The position numbers were made by a program, and so were the translations under genes. Under the pieces are notes generated by a model. The model did no database searches and had not been told where the DNA came from. It was given only the letters and a program-made list of their open reading frames with translations. 64,000 nucleotides of DNA from assembly GCA_032716605.1 (NCBI GenBank), contig CM064505.1:47937762-48001761 (forward strand). Reading direction: 5' to 3'. Origin of the DNA: Paralithodes platypus. Its lineage: Eukaryota > Arthropoda > Malacostraca > Decapoda > Lithodidae. This document shows, piece after piece, positions 22,285-34,087 of the stretch. Positions within the stretch are counted from its first letter, which is position 1. The number at the start of each line of letters is the position of its first letter.

Positions 22285-24726
22285 GTACAAAGGAGTACAA
22301 AGGAAATCAAGCAACAACAGGTCTAGTGACCCTTCTAGGCTGCTTGTCCTCCAAAACACTGAGGATCAAGTGTCCAAACAGTGGTTTAGAGTGGGTAAGG
22401 GAACATTGGAAAGGGAACTACTGCCCTGGAACTAATGTCCGTGGCAGGATTAGGAAGTTAGTAGGGGACAGATGGGTTAGTAACTGATGGGAGGATAAAA
22501 TAAAGTTATTCATTTACAAACGCAGTCAGTCGCGGGTTTGATGCGAGATATTTGTCTAGGCGAAGTTTAAATGAATCAACGGTGCTGCAGTCTATGACAT
22601 CTCGGGAAGCCCATTCCATAAGTTGACAACTCGATTGAAGAAGAAATTCTTAGCTTCGTGCGAGTTAAAAGATTTACCAATAATTTTGCAACCGTTTCCC
22701 CGCGTGTAATTAGATTGGTCGATAGTGAAGTACTTACTACAGTTCATATTGTCGATGCCTTTGATGATTTTGAACACTTGAATTAAGTCGCCTCTTAATC
22801 TGCGCTGGGTTAAAGGAAATAGATTTAATTCTCTAAGACGCTCCTCGTATGGTTTGTTCTTTAGGCTAGGTATCATTTTGGTAACTCTACGTTGAACTCG
22901 TTCTAGCTTGTCTATATCTTTTTGGTAATAAGGGCACCAGGATTGAACACAGTATTCAAGAAGAGGGCGGACTAAGGAATTGTAAAGGGTTAGGATAACG
23001 TCTTTGGATTTATGCTCAAATGACCTGCCTATAAAGCCAATTATTTTGTTTGCCTTCTTAACAACTTCTGAACATTGTTGGCTCGGTTTTAGGTTACTCG
23101 ATATTGTTACTCCCAGATCGGTTTCTCTGTTTACATTCTTAAGCTGAGTGCCATTCATCAAATAGTTTGCTTTCTCATTTTGGTATCCGATATGTAGTAC
23201 TTTACATTTATCCGCATTGAAACTCATTTGCCAAATTTGGGCCCAACATGACAACTTATCTAGATTGTGTTGCATATCGTCAACTTGTTCTTTTGAGAGT
23301 ACGCTATTTGCAATTTTTGTATCGTCAGCAAATTTTGAGATTGTACAGGTGAGACCCTCATCTATGTCGTTGATGTAAATTAGAAAGAGAATTGGTCCTA
23401 GTACCGATCCCTGGGGTACCCCACTACTTACATTGGTCCATTTAGATGCCTTACCGTTTATGACTACTCTTTGCTTTCTGTCACTGAGCCAATTTTCTAT
23501 CCCTTTCAATACACCATCTTGTATTCCATGTGCTTTTAGTTTTAGCAGTCAACATTTGTGGGGAACTTTGTCAAAGGCCTTTTGAAAATCAAGGTATATA
23601 ATATCTACAGCTTTACTCTCATCGTAGAGGTTGAGGATATCGTGGAAGAAGTCTAAGAGGTTTGTTAAACAGGAACGTTTTTTACGAAAGCCGTGTTGAG
23701 TATCTTTAAGTATGTTATTTTCCTCTAAGTGATTTACGAGTCTGTCTCTTATGAGTGTTTCTAACATTTTACATACAACTGAGGTTAAGCTAATTGGACG
23801 ATAGTTACTGGGTAGGGATTTGCTGCCTTTTTTGAATATCGGTGTTACGTTGGCTAGCTTCCACTGATCAGGCATATTTCCAGACTGCAAGGATTTATTA
23901 AATAGCAATGTCAGTGGTTTGGAGAGCTCATCCTTAGCTTCCTTTAGGACTCTAGGTGAGATTTTATCAGGTCCAGGCGTTTTATTTACCTTGAGTTTAT
24001 CCAAACAATTCAATACTTCTCTCTCTGTAACGGTGATATTGCTTAGAACATCTGAATTATCAATCTGAATCGGCGATGGTGTAGGGATATCACTGAGGTC
24101 TTCCGTTGTAAAAACTGATGCAAAGAAGGTATTGAAGGCATGACTCATTTGTACTTCGTCTTTGGTGTATTCTCCATGTTCATCGACTAACGGTCCAACA
24201 GTTGAAGTAACTACTTTTTTCTTTCTGATATAACTATAGAATTCTTTCGGGTTTGTTTTACTTTGATTCGCAACATGTAACTCCAGGGTCTTTTTACTTT
24301 GCTTAATTAACTTTTTGGCTTTGCGTCGTAGCTCTACAAATTTCACCCGTTCTTCGTCATTTTGTAAGGATTTTAATCTATCATTAGCAAACTTTTTAGC
24401 AAGCAGACAGTTTGAAATATCTTTATTCCACCATTTGGGCTTATTATTAAGGCCTGGACGCCGTATTTTCGATGGTATGCAGTCCTATACTGCTTTTAGG
24501 TAAGTGGTTTCGAATAATTCCCAAGATGTATTTATGTCGTTATTGTTAATTAAAAAGCTCCAGTCAGTTTCTTTAAACATAGCTCTAAGTTTATGAAAGT
24601 TTGCTTTCTTGAAATTAGGGACTTTTTCGATGCTGCTATTTGGTTCGTTACTAGTAAACTTTAAAGTGAAAGTTATTGTACGATGGTCGCTGTTACTGAA
24701 TTCATCACCAACATTCAAATTCTCTA
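22285..24726 (-). mobile_element. CR1-like LINE inserted in gypsy gag
   Basis: 5'-truncated within the endonuclease (SNSDHRTITF survives), with RT to a TAA at 22506-22508 and a 3' UTR ending in two near-copies of a GTACAAAGGA block at about 22285-22305, a CR1-type tail. It separates the gag N-terminus from the rest of gag. Confidence 0.85.
22506..24718 (-). pseudogene. CR1-like RT with endonuclease remnant
   Basis: The order is the SDH motif of the endonuclease, a Lys-rich linker (FYSYIRKKK), LKVNKTPGPDKISPRV, LPSNYRPISLTSV, QHGFRKKRSCLTN, DIIYLDFQKAFDKVPH (motif A), SSGVPQGSVLGPILF (motif B), KFADDTKI (motif C) and the thumb (EYCVQSWCPYY, VQRRVTKMIP). Stops at 24485 and near 23546, and a frameshift near 22595 before the C-terminal SFKLRLDKYLA block, break it into several frames. 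Confidence 0.85.
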
Positions 24727-25056
24727 TTAATTCTTCTTTTGTTGCCCAAAAGGTGCCCCAGCTCCCGCTCCACCCGAAGCCCCACGCACCCCAGCGAGCA
24801 CACAGGTAACCAGCTCACTTCTCGACAAACTGCTAGTACCGGGAAACCCTAAGACCGTGGCTACACACTGTAGTCTGTACCGGTCTAGCCCCGACACACG
24901 ATCCGCTGACACAGGCTCCTCCAAATATATCCGAGCATCCTCCTCATTGTTCACCACCCGAACGCCACTTAACAACTCCCCCTTCTCCACCTCCTCGCCT
25001 GCTTCCCGTACTGTGTCCTCACTGTACACTGATCCGTCGTTCGACATAGTGTCCAC
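24727..25056 (-). pseudogene. Gypsy gag N-terminal fragment
   Basis: A 109-codon frame starts MDTMSNDGSV and is acidic (EAGEEVEKGELL). It contains a short helical segment (LDRYRLQCVATVLGFPG) and is cut off at AGAPFGQQ by the CR1-like LINE. Its position just inside the 5' LTR and upstream of the coiled-coil part of gag makes it the gag start. The next in-frame residues come from the LINE and are not gag. Confidence 0.65.
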
Positions 25057-25249
25057 CGGAAATCCTCAACGTTTATAAAAAAAAAAAGTACCTAAACTCT
25101 CATGTAGCACTAGTCACTCAAAAAAATGCTTGAAGACAACTCAAGTGCTATACTACGTTGCCAAAAAAAAAAATTCCACCGTGTCCAAAATATTCCTCAA
25201 AAACAAATGTCCAAAAATCCTGCAATTATTTCTTAGTTCACTAAAGAAA

Positions 25250-25316
25250 CCAAATGGCGACTAAGGTCGCCATTTGGTATGAAGACTAAGATAAGATACT
25301 AGGCAAGGTTGCCATT

Positions 25317-25320
<4 letters not shown>
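25250..25320. repeat. Inverted and direct copies of the PBS-proximal sequence
   Basis: CCAAATGGCGAC (25250-25261) and GTCGCCATTTGG (25266-25277) form a perfect 12-bp hairpin. At 25284-25317 a 34-bp segment repeats 29401-29434 with two mismatches. Confidence 0.75.
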
Positions 25321-25360
<40 letters not shown>

Positions 25361-25654
25361 TTTATTCAGTTAGCAATTTACAGAGTTGGTACCACATAGT
25401 AAGTTACAAATATGACATGTACCAGCCTTGCATAATTCCAACTAAGGATAGCCCAATAAGGCCGTTAGGCGTATTTCCATTGGGGTCCTTGTGGGATTAG
25501 GTTAGCTGGGGAAATAGGGAGGATAAAGAAATAGATACTTTAGAGAAAGTATTTCTAGGGGGTCATTTTAAGATACCTTACATCCTATAGTAAATATCAG
25601 TAATCCGTAATCAGTAATAATTTCAGTTTGGTTTGTCTATCTCTTATGTCGTAT

Positions 25655-27376
25655 TTAGTAGTAGACATAAGCTTGGTGCTCCCTTCTCGCAGCTGTCCAG
25701 TTCAGGTGTTCCTTCAGGCTACGTCTGAAGGAATACAGTGTTCTCTTTTCACGGACTGACTGGGGTAGGTCGTTCCAGTCTTTGATGGCAGTGAAGAAGA
25801 ATGTTTGCTTACCCTGTCCTTGGATTCTCAGGACCTTAAAATTAAACATCCTGTTTCTTGTATTATGTCCACTCCTCTCATATGCTTTAACAAAATAATT
25901 CTTTAGATACTCTGGAGCTCTGTCATAGAAAATTTTGAAGGCATTAGTGAGCCTGATTTGTTTGGCCCTGTCAGAGACATTGAGCATACCTAGTGACTGA
26001 AGTTGTTCCTGGCCAACATGTGATCTGGGTCCTAGGTTCAGCATGAACCTAACCATTTTATTTTGAGTGACCTGAAGTTTGTGCTGTGCTGATTTAGATG
26101 ATGCAGAGTACCAGCATGACACAGAATAGTCAAAATGACATTGAACAAGCGCTTGGCAGAGGGTCTTTTTGGTCGCCACGGGCAAGCATCCCACCTGTCT
26201 ATACAGGTATTTTATACGTGCTCTACACTTACTCAGGATAGATTCCAAAATTGTTTCACATGACAAACTCGCGTCCAGTTTTAGTCCGAGATATTTAACT
26301 TGTGACACTGTTGTTATAGGAATATCATTACAGTTGACCGAGAAGCCCACAATGTCTTTCAGTTTGCGTTTTGTTCCACATAAGATGGCTTCCGTCTTGC
26401 CCAGGTGAAGAGATAGTCTATTGTCCACTAGCCATTCACTACATGATTCTAGTTCTTTGGAAAGTGAAGCGGCAATACTTATTGGGTCTTTTCCTGAAAC
26501 CAGAAGCACGCTGTCGTCTGCATACAGTAATAATTTACATGAGACGCTCAGTTCCATGTCGTTCACATAACAGAGAAAGAGTAAGGGACCAAGGATGCTT
26601 CCCTGCGGGACCCCATAGTTAATTGGCATAGGATCAGATATATTATCATCAATTTTGACTCTTTGGGTTCTACCACTAAGATAAGATTTAAACCAGTTCA
26701 CAGACCCTATGCCCATTACTTGTAGTTTATTACATAGGATATCATGGTCTACTGTGTCAAACGCTGTTTGTAGATCAAGAAGAACCATACCGGTGTAGTT
26801 ACCTTTAGACATTTCTTTACGAATGTGATCCGTTAAGTGGATGAGACAGGAGTCTGTCGAGTACGTGCATCTGAAACCTGATTGAAACTTATAGAATAGA
26901 TCATTTTGTTTGAGGTAGTGTTCAATTTGGGTGTATACCGCTCTTTCAAGGATTTTAGATACAATACATAATATGCTAACTGGTCTGTAGTTGCCAACTT
27001 CTAGTTTATTTCCTTTCTTGAATAGAGGGGTTACAATAGCTTCCTTCAGTTCAGCAGGTACAGTGTTGGTGTTAATTGACAAGTTGATGATGTGGGTTAG
27101 GGGGCCTGCTATACCAATGGCTCCATCTCGTAGAAATTTGGCAGGAATTTTGTCTGGTCCTGTGCTTTTATGTACATTTAGGTTAGACAGCTCGTCAAAA
27201 GTGTATTTTGGTGTAACATTTTGCAATCCAAATGTGTTCGGGTGTATGTCTTTATCTCTGTAGAAATTACGAAAGGTGGCCGTTGTTGTCGTGTATTTAT
27301 TGAGAGGTTGAGGTAGGTTCTGTGCAAGTGTGTTTGCTATGGAAGTGAAGAAGGAGTTGAAGTAGGTTGAAATTTG
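25655..27376 (-). pseudogene. L2/CR1-like reverse transcriptase
   Basis: Motifs in order: NVHKSTGPDKIPAKFL, VGNYRPVSILCIVSK, FQSGFRCTYSTDSC, VLLDLQTAFDTVDHDIL (motif A), INYGVPQGSILGPLLF (motif B) and KLLLYADDSVLL (motif C, YADD). A thumb (QCHFDYSVSCWYS, VRFMLNLGPRSH) and C-terminal WNDLPQSVRE follow. The frame is intact to the stop at 25655 and in phase with the endonuclease ORF upstream; only the TGA at 27377-27379 separates them. Confidence 0.9.
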
Positions 27377-29355
27377 TCATTTATCGTGGCAAACCTGATC
27401 ATTAATGGTGAGAGCATTATTAGTGTTAGACGAACCCCTTGTCTTGTTGCTGTAGCCTGTTGTTTTTAGGTGCCTCCATAGTTTCTTTGGGTTATTCTGA
27501 TATTCCTCTGCCTTATTGTGAAAATAATTAGTTTTCGCTGATTTCATTTTCCTACTTAGTTTATTCCTGGCCCTGTTGAACTCATGTTTCAGACCTTGAT
27601 CCTGTCTATGTTTCGCTAGCCTTTTTAACAGATTGTCTCTGTGTTCCAGATGGTGTAGTATGTCATTGTTGATCCATGGGTCTGACCTTGCTTTAATTCG
27701 TATGTCTTTCAGAGGAGCTATTTCGTCTAGGATGTTTGTGATGATGGTTCTGAAGCCAACCCATGCGTCATTAACGTTTGTACTTCCAAACACTGGAGAC
27801 CAGTCTGTATTCCATAAAATGTCCAGAAATGTTTCTTTATTGTAGTTTCTGAGTGACCTTGTTTTGATAACCTTGTGATTCTCTAGGGTATTTTTTTTGG
27901 TTTTCCGTGTGCAATATGTGACGAAGTGATCACTTATCCCAGTCTGTATAACCCCTGATTGGGATATTTTGTCCTTTCTGTTACAGTTTATGTGGTTTAA
28001 TATTGTGGCAGTGTTCTCAGAGATACGTGTGGGGGTTGTGATGAGTTGTTTGTGATTGTGCATTGTCAGTATATGCCTATATTCTCGTACAGGCCTATTA
28101 TTTCGTTGTTTGTAACACAGGTTAAAATCCCCTAGTATGATGGATTCATTCCGAGGGTCTAGCGATGACAAAGTTCGTTCAAATTTGGTCAAGAATTGTG
28201 TGTCGTCTGGTGGCCTATAGCATACCCCAATTGTGATGGGTCTTGTCCTCGGCAGGTGTAGGTCGATCCACAGAGCTTCGTGATTTTCTACATGGAGGTC
28301 GGTCCTAGTTGTGTGTGTGAGGTTGTTTTTTACATACAGACATACTCCTCCCCCATGCCTATTGCGATCATTCCTAACCATATTGAAACCTTGAATGTTT
28401 ATTTCACCATCGTTTATACTTGAATCCAGCCAGGTTTCTGTGATTGCAATTATTGAAGCATTGGCCTTATTAGCTAACAAGTTTATTTCTGACAATTTAT
28501 GGTACATTGATCTGGCGTTAATGTGGATAAGATGGAGCCCTTTGTTGGTGAACACTCTGTATTCATCTTTGATTTTGAATGTGTCCTGGCTGGATTCTGA
28601 GTTGTTAATACTTGGATCATTTACATTAATATTCGGTAATGAATGCAAGGCACACTTATTGCAAAGGAATTCCCATTCTTCACTGTTGGTCTTCTTAGAG
28701 ATGCACTTCATGTGAGCTACATGTTTACACTTTACACAGTTTTGGATCTTCTGACGTCGTGTTATGAGTGATTCACAAATAAAACAAATGGTTTCGCGAT
28801 GTTGTACAGCTGAGTTCCTACATTTAACCCTTTATTGGCGGCGCGCAACTTATGTCGTGTGAAAGAAATTTGGACTAAGTGGCGGTTCACAACTTATGTC
28901 GTGTGCCATTTTCAGCACGTAATGTTGCAGAGAGAGAGAGCTGAGCGGTGTGAGGAGCGTAGTAAGGCTATGACCGTCGCACACCACCACGGTGGGCCAA
29001 CTGAAGTGAAAACCACCCTTCCTTCCCCCCTCACACTCGCTACACAGGGAATTATGTAGGGAAAGTACCTAATTACATGGTTTTTGCACTCGTGTTGCGC
29101 GATCGTTGCAAGAAAACTAGCGGTTGTACAAGGATGGTTGGGGTGTCATTGGAAAGCTCTGTTTATGCCCTTTCAGGGATAGATACTTGTTTTACGCTCT
29201 GGGTCTTATTTAGGCATGAAAATTAAACAATTAAACGTAAACAACCCTATTTAGGGCAAAAACACCCCGCTGGGCGGTACATATAAATTACCGCCTAGGC
29301 CGCTCGTTAGGTGTTAACACATTCAACTTCGTTTCTACTGTTAACGTAAGTACAT
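27377..29355 (-). pseudogene. PHD-like finger and AP endonuclease, split by a MITE
   Basis: The endonuclease shows LIHINARSMYHKL, IIAITETWLDSS, GGGVCLYVKNN, SIILGDFNLCYK and TGISDHFVTYC, all core motifs present. The open frame continues upstream without an ATG through a Cys/His finger (C-F-I-C, C-V-K-C-K-H, H-M-K-C, C-N-K-C). The MITE at 28824-29317 lies within the finger; beyond it the same frame continues with another C-x2-C pair (ECVKC). The only other lesion is the terminal TGA at 27377-27379. The true start is not visible. Confidence 0.85.
28824..29317. mobile_element. TTAA MITE (family II) inside the L2-like LINE
   Basis: TTAA at 28824-28827 and 29314-29317. The ends are TTAACCCTTTATTGGCGGC and, on the other strand, TTAACACCTAACGAGCGGC. 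An internal 15-mer, AACTTATGTCGTGTG, occurs twice near the left end. No ORF. The host frame reads through when the element and one TTAA are ignored, so the boundaries are exact. Confidence 0.85.
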
Positions 29356-29433
29356 CAGTTATGAACAATTTCATTACAACTGTTGCATTGTAAAAGTGAC
29401 GACTAAGATTAGATACTAGGCAAGGTCGCCATT

Positions 29434-31199
29434 TGTTACGACCGGGGCTATGAATAAAACAAGGGCACTTAATGATTGGACTAGTAATAGGGCACTATGC
29501 AACAACGGTACGCTAGATCCAAACCCTCGAACTTATATGCCGGCGAACAAAACACTTATACCCTCCAGAGTTAATCTGCGATAGCGGGGTATCCTTAACT
29601 GGGCATAAATGTACTCTACTTCAGGCTAACCCACACTGGTATAGCCTGATAACAAACAAGATGCAAGTTACGTTAAAATGCATAAAAAGGAATATATGGA
29701 AAGATCAATTAAATCACTGCAAGATTTAATACAATAAAAAGATGCTTCAATACAGTTACTCTAAACAACAATAAACTCTTCACTCCTATCTGAAAGAAAG
29801 TGAAGTATAGTCCTACAGCATAGACCTGGAAACTTCTGAAGAAAGTCTGATGCTCATAAGATGCTTGTATCTTAAACTATATAAAGGCAGGAGGCAGGAC
29901 ACCACACGTGTAAATTGAATACACTAAAAGATAGGACATATAATGTTAACTGACACGAGAATACTATAAATGCGCAACGGTAGCAATGCTCGACACTAAA
30001 AGAAGTACTTCCTCATCAACGAAACAGTCTGCTATGGTTGTGCGGCTCAACAACAACCTAGACTAATAAATGCTGTGAATAATAATGCGTACATATCAAA
30101 GAGCTTATATTAAATACTAACAAGTGTCTACTCGATTAATAATGTCTAGCTGGGCTACTCTAGGTAAGGAACTGGGGTTTAGCAAGACAGGCTCGCAGCC
30201 TAGCGATGTCCTTAAGACTGCATCCTTTAAGTTACGTTAATTGACTAGGGTGCTCTCTCGATAGATCCAGATCACAAGTATCTGGTTCTATCCTGGCGAC
30301 CCTCAAAAGACAAGCAAAGAGGCAGCAAAGTGTGGATCTGGTACAGGCCAAAACCCTCAGTCAACACAATGCTGCACTCGCAAAGGACGCAACCGAAAAG
30401 ACAACCCAGGCTACCACAGGACCGGTCGAAGTCGTGTAGGTATAAGCAAACCGTACACACATCGGAGACAACGACTACAGTTACCCTATCCCAGTCTAGC
30501 ATTAAATAAAAGAGCAGAAACACTAAATCAATAATAGAGACACACACAAAGTTCCCAACCTATACCAACTAAGAACCCTCAAACCTATTCTAAGTACATG
30601 TAAATATCTCTGAGGACGGCGCATGCAATACAATGGGCCGGCTATGGAAACCGTATGCAGAACCCAAGGGGATAAGTAATTGAATAAAGGCGAGAAGTAA
30701 TGGAAAAGAAGAAGTTCAGAGAGAGAAACAGTGGTAAAGGTGGTGATCGGGGGAGAGTATGCAAAGGGATGTTAGAAGCACGCGCGCCAAGCCTGTCCTG
30801 ACGAGGACAGCTCCTGGGGACCCTCATGTAGGAGGCAAGTTACACAGGAGCCCGCAAAGGCGCGATGAAAAAAGACAGCAGGTGTCACGTGACACAGCCA
30901 GACACGCCGGCCAATGGCGAGCGAGAGGCAGGAATGCTCCCGCACCTACAGACGCTCACTACCATCTCGCTCTGAAAGTCTTTCTCATTCCCACGCTGGT
31001 ACTATCATCACTACTATTGATATAAAATATAACCCATTGTCACAGACGAAAACAAAGACCACCACTGGACTGTCTGTGCCAATGCGATTACTAGGAAAGA
31101 AAGAACAGCATTCTCGGATAACTGTAGCCCATTTCGATGTCCCTGGCGAGCGCTAGTGGCTAACGAGAGGCGATTCTGCCAACGCTGGTAGACGTCACA
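29434..31199 (-). repeat. Gypsy 5' LTR
   Basis: 1766 bp, uninterrupted partner of 12562-14684. It shows the empty site of the RTE-like insertion near 29476 and lacks a 27-bp segment near 30867 that the other LTR keeps. Confidence 0.9.
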
Positions 31200-32460
31200 G
31201 CCTCTAGACTTAAAGGGACACCCTACACTAACCGCAGACCTAACGGTCCGCCCGCCTCTCCCTACCAGACTGTAAACAAACCCATAAAATTAAAGCCCCG
31301 ACCACCACCACCCTCACCAACACAACACTCAGCCACCATATTGAACACGACACCATTTATAAAGAGAATCAAAATGTCTACGGGCTCAGGACAAATAGTC
31401 CGCATTCAAGCCCATCACAAAGCCATCACAGCCTCCATAATAAACACCACTACATCCTTCCTTCAGGTAATCATCAATCCCCTCAAGATCCCGGATGCCT
31501 GCTCCATCCATTGGTGGGAACTCCTCCATACACTACCTATGACACACCACCAAGGAACCTCTCTCTACTTCACCCTTGAGGCTCGGGGACGAACCTACGA
31601 CGAAGGGGAGGGAAGTAAAATACCCCCAAAAGGAATGCCCCCCCGCCAACCTCCCGACCAACAACCCAGTAACAATTCCGCAAGAACCAGAACGAAAGCC
31701 GGCCGGGACGAAAGGACCCAGCAACCGGAAGGAGCGGGACGCACTCACAAGATCAAAGGAAGCCGACACGGCCGGAAAGCAAGAGATCCCAAAGGCACGT
31801 CGACCAAAAGTGGTATACTCCCAACCTTTCGAATATGCTAGGTTCGTACGACGGGACCGAGGGACCGACCCCAACACGGCCGGAAAGCAAAAGAAGGCCC
31901 CAAAGGCACGTCGACCACAAGTGGTACGTTCCCAACCTTTTTAACATTCAAGACACCCACACAACATACCTAACTATACTAAGATACCGTCATCCATGCC
32001 GGTATTCATTGATTAGGAAAGCCCCAGACCATCCCCAATTTCGTATGCAGGTCTGTGCTTAGGTAAGGGTCGTGCCGGACAAGATCGTCGTATTGATTTC
32101 GCGTGAGTTTGGCTACGGGTCAAACTCGGTACAACCGCCTCAAAATTGTTACCCCATGAAAACGCGTTTTTCTATGTATGCCACCGATCCGCAGAAGACT
32201 AACATTTCCGCCCACACTATTCTACTAACAGATACTGATATTGTTAGAATGTAAATAGGCCCCCAGCTATGACTAATCAGACCTCAATAAGCATACCGAG
32301 ATCAAATCCTTTAGGACTATAAACCACCCTTCTTCCCCCTAACCTGACCTCTAATCGTAATACTAACCCTATGCCCTGTGCTTGTACTAATCCATATCTG
32401 TTGATTTATATAATTAATGATGACCAAATTGCATACGATCGTCTCCAGAGAAATGCAGGA
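31200..32460 (+). other. Unidentified retroelement-like ORFs
   Basis: A frame at 31374-31841 begins MSTGSGQIVRIQAHHKAITA, and an overlapping frame (31576-31944) becomes basic and Pro/Arg/Lys-rich. A 108-bp in-frame tandem duplication (31766-31873 and 31874-31944) repeats the phrase PKARRPxVVxSQPF. A short frame at 32072-32254 is unrecognised. The placement after a C-rich leader and the basic C-terminus suggest an ORF1/gag-like protein of a retroelement, but I recognise no domain. Confidence 0.35.
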
Positions 32461-32463
32461 AAG

Positions 32464-33612
32464 CTACCTAGTTCGTTTGGGAGGCTTTAGCCGGTTTCCC
32501 TCTGTCTGTTGTCCCTCTACTTGTACCTTCGAACTTGTGTTTAGCATCTTACTACTACTAGGTTGAGATGTTAAGTCTGAACTATGTGTCGGAGAATCCC
32601 GGTCACGGGACCCCGGCGGGATAATTGGTACTTGAGGCGGTTGAAGAACTGTGTTGCTTGGTACTGTGTTCCTAATTGGTGGCCTTACGGTCTGCCCTTT
32701 TGTAACATGGTCTAAAGCAGTGTCAGACTGTACTGTCGTGACCGCCCCTAGTGTGGTAAAAGATGGAGGAATACCTGCCTGTATCACCTTGGCCTGAGGG
32801 AGAACACCGTTCTTGTTGGTAGAGCTTGGAGTCTCCGGCGTCGGGGACAACTCCTGGCCCTGAAAGTCACTGGTATCTAAAACAAGTCTAGAACCCTGGC
32901 GTCTAACCGTAACTGATTTTCTAACCCTCATCGCAGACCGCGGTCACTCGGCGTCCGTCGCGATGAGACTGGGGAAAACCACCGGCGTCGCCGCGGCGGA
33001 CATCGATGCTACCGGTTGCTGCTCCATTTGACAAACTTGCAAGCTAGAGTTAAGGCTGTCTAAAGTTACCCTCTCCCTGCGCCGAGGGCTAGATAGTTTA
33101 CGTATCTTGTCCGGCAGGAACTCCACGCTGGAAGACTTCTGACCCAGGCCTTCAGGAGGTAATGGTTGGGATGGAGAGAGACATTCCGGCGACACCGAGC
33201 GACTCCTCTTGTAGTGGGGAGGGGAGCTCTGTATGGAGGTCGTAGACGACTGGGGGGAGGCCATGTTCATGCATGATCCCGGAGGGTTCTGTGTCTGAGC
33301 AATTGGGACGGATTCGAAAGAATATAGTTTAACTATTCTTAACAATGCAGCATTATCGCAGTATAACTCAACGTCTGCTACTCTAGACACGTAAGCTGCG
33401 AATTTGTTCTTTATTTCAATGAGTGTTAATAGACATGACACATCCTGGCTTGCTAGCCATTCCTCAAATAAGTCTGAACACACTGGGCATTGACGAGATG
33501 ACCATAAGAAAGAGGATCTGACTAGGCACCTTACACACCGTATACATAGCCTGTGTGCTGCGACAGGTACTAGGAGACACGTCGGCGTCGAACAAATGGA
33601 AAACAGAGGCAT
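32464..33612 (-). pseudogene. DIRS-type gag-like ORF
   Basis: From the ATG at 33612 the N-terminus has a Cys/His pattern (C-x4-C, then H-x2-C-x2-C-x2-C and CPVC) shared with the gag-like ORFs at 45421 and 58553 in this window. A Ser/Pro-rich, basic remainder includes RKLSSPRRRERV. A TGA at 32944-32946 divides it from a same-frame continuation to 32464. The upstream sequence (33640-33740) carries the same leader and splice-acceptor-like block as the other copies. No RT or recombinase for this copy is present. Confidence 0.65.
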
Positions 33613-33740
33613 GATAACAGAGTCTCCCCTCCCCGGCGGGAACCACTCATTCGTAGCTGGCCGGACTGTAGAAGGGATCTGGAAATAGAAAATTTCCAGG
33701 AATCAATGCTCATAAGGATAACCTGAGAGGTTTTAACAAC

Positions 33741-34087
33741 CTATACTCCCGGCGTCAGAACTAGAGTAGGCCACCGCCTCAATCCCTGTTCTGATCCCTA
33801 AGAGATTCTTGAGAGGCCCCCTCCCTACGCCCTTTTCAATCATAAGGAGGGGCTCCAAAACGGGTTGCCAACCTGTGACATGGGTCATAGATTCGAAAGC
33901 CACACCAACTCTGCGGTTAACTGCGTGACATTACATACAATTGTTAGCAGCCGCCGGAAAGTTTTAGTCACTGAGCCGCCGCATGACGGGGTAAACTGGT
34001 ATGCTTAAACGGCTTGCCGAAACTCTTATCAGAGATACATATCCTTCCGCCGGACCTGCAGGACCGGCGTCAGGACAGGTCGAAACT
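33741..34087. other. Leader-like sequence, no gene recognised
   Basis: Contains a segment (about 34022-34075, AGAGATACATATCCTTCC) repeated near 43557-43600. Confidence 0.4.

Larger units (their letters stand above)
25321..29400 (-). mobile_element. L2/CR1-like LINE with (ATT)n tail
   Basis: Minus-strand LINE with a PHD-like finger, AP endonuclease and RT, ending in an (ATT)n tail (AAT on the plus strand, 25321-25362). The 34-bp near-repeats at 25284-25317 and 29401-29434 probably are its target duplication. It lies just inside the gypsy 5' LTR and carries a TTAA MITE at 28824-29317. Confidence 0.85.
12562..31199 (-). mobile_element. Ty3/gypsy LTR retrotransposon, heavily nested
   Basis: Two long direct repeats (12562-14684 and 29434-31199) enclose minus-strand gag-pol sequence. 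On the minus strand the LTR starts TGTGACGTC and ends CGTAACA. Next to the 5' LTR (29433 downward) lies TGGCGACCTTGCC, a primer-binding-site-like sequence. Next to the 3' LTR lies the G-rich tract TTGGGCGGGG. Only gag, protease and part of RT are found; RNase H and integrase are not, and only about 450 bp separate the RT end from the 3' LTR. I could not find a target duplication at the outer ends. Four LINE insertions and one MITE lie within it. Confidence 0.85.

Noticed and set aside
12558..31203. Target duplication of the gypsy element
   Set aside because: The bases outside the two LTRs do not match, so no duplication is claimed; flanks share only a loose C-rich resemblance.
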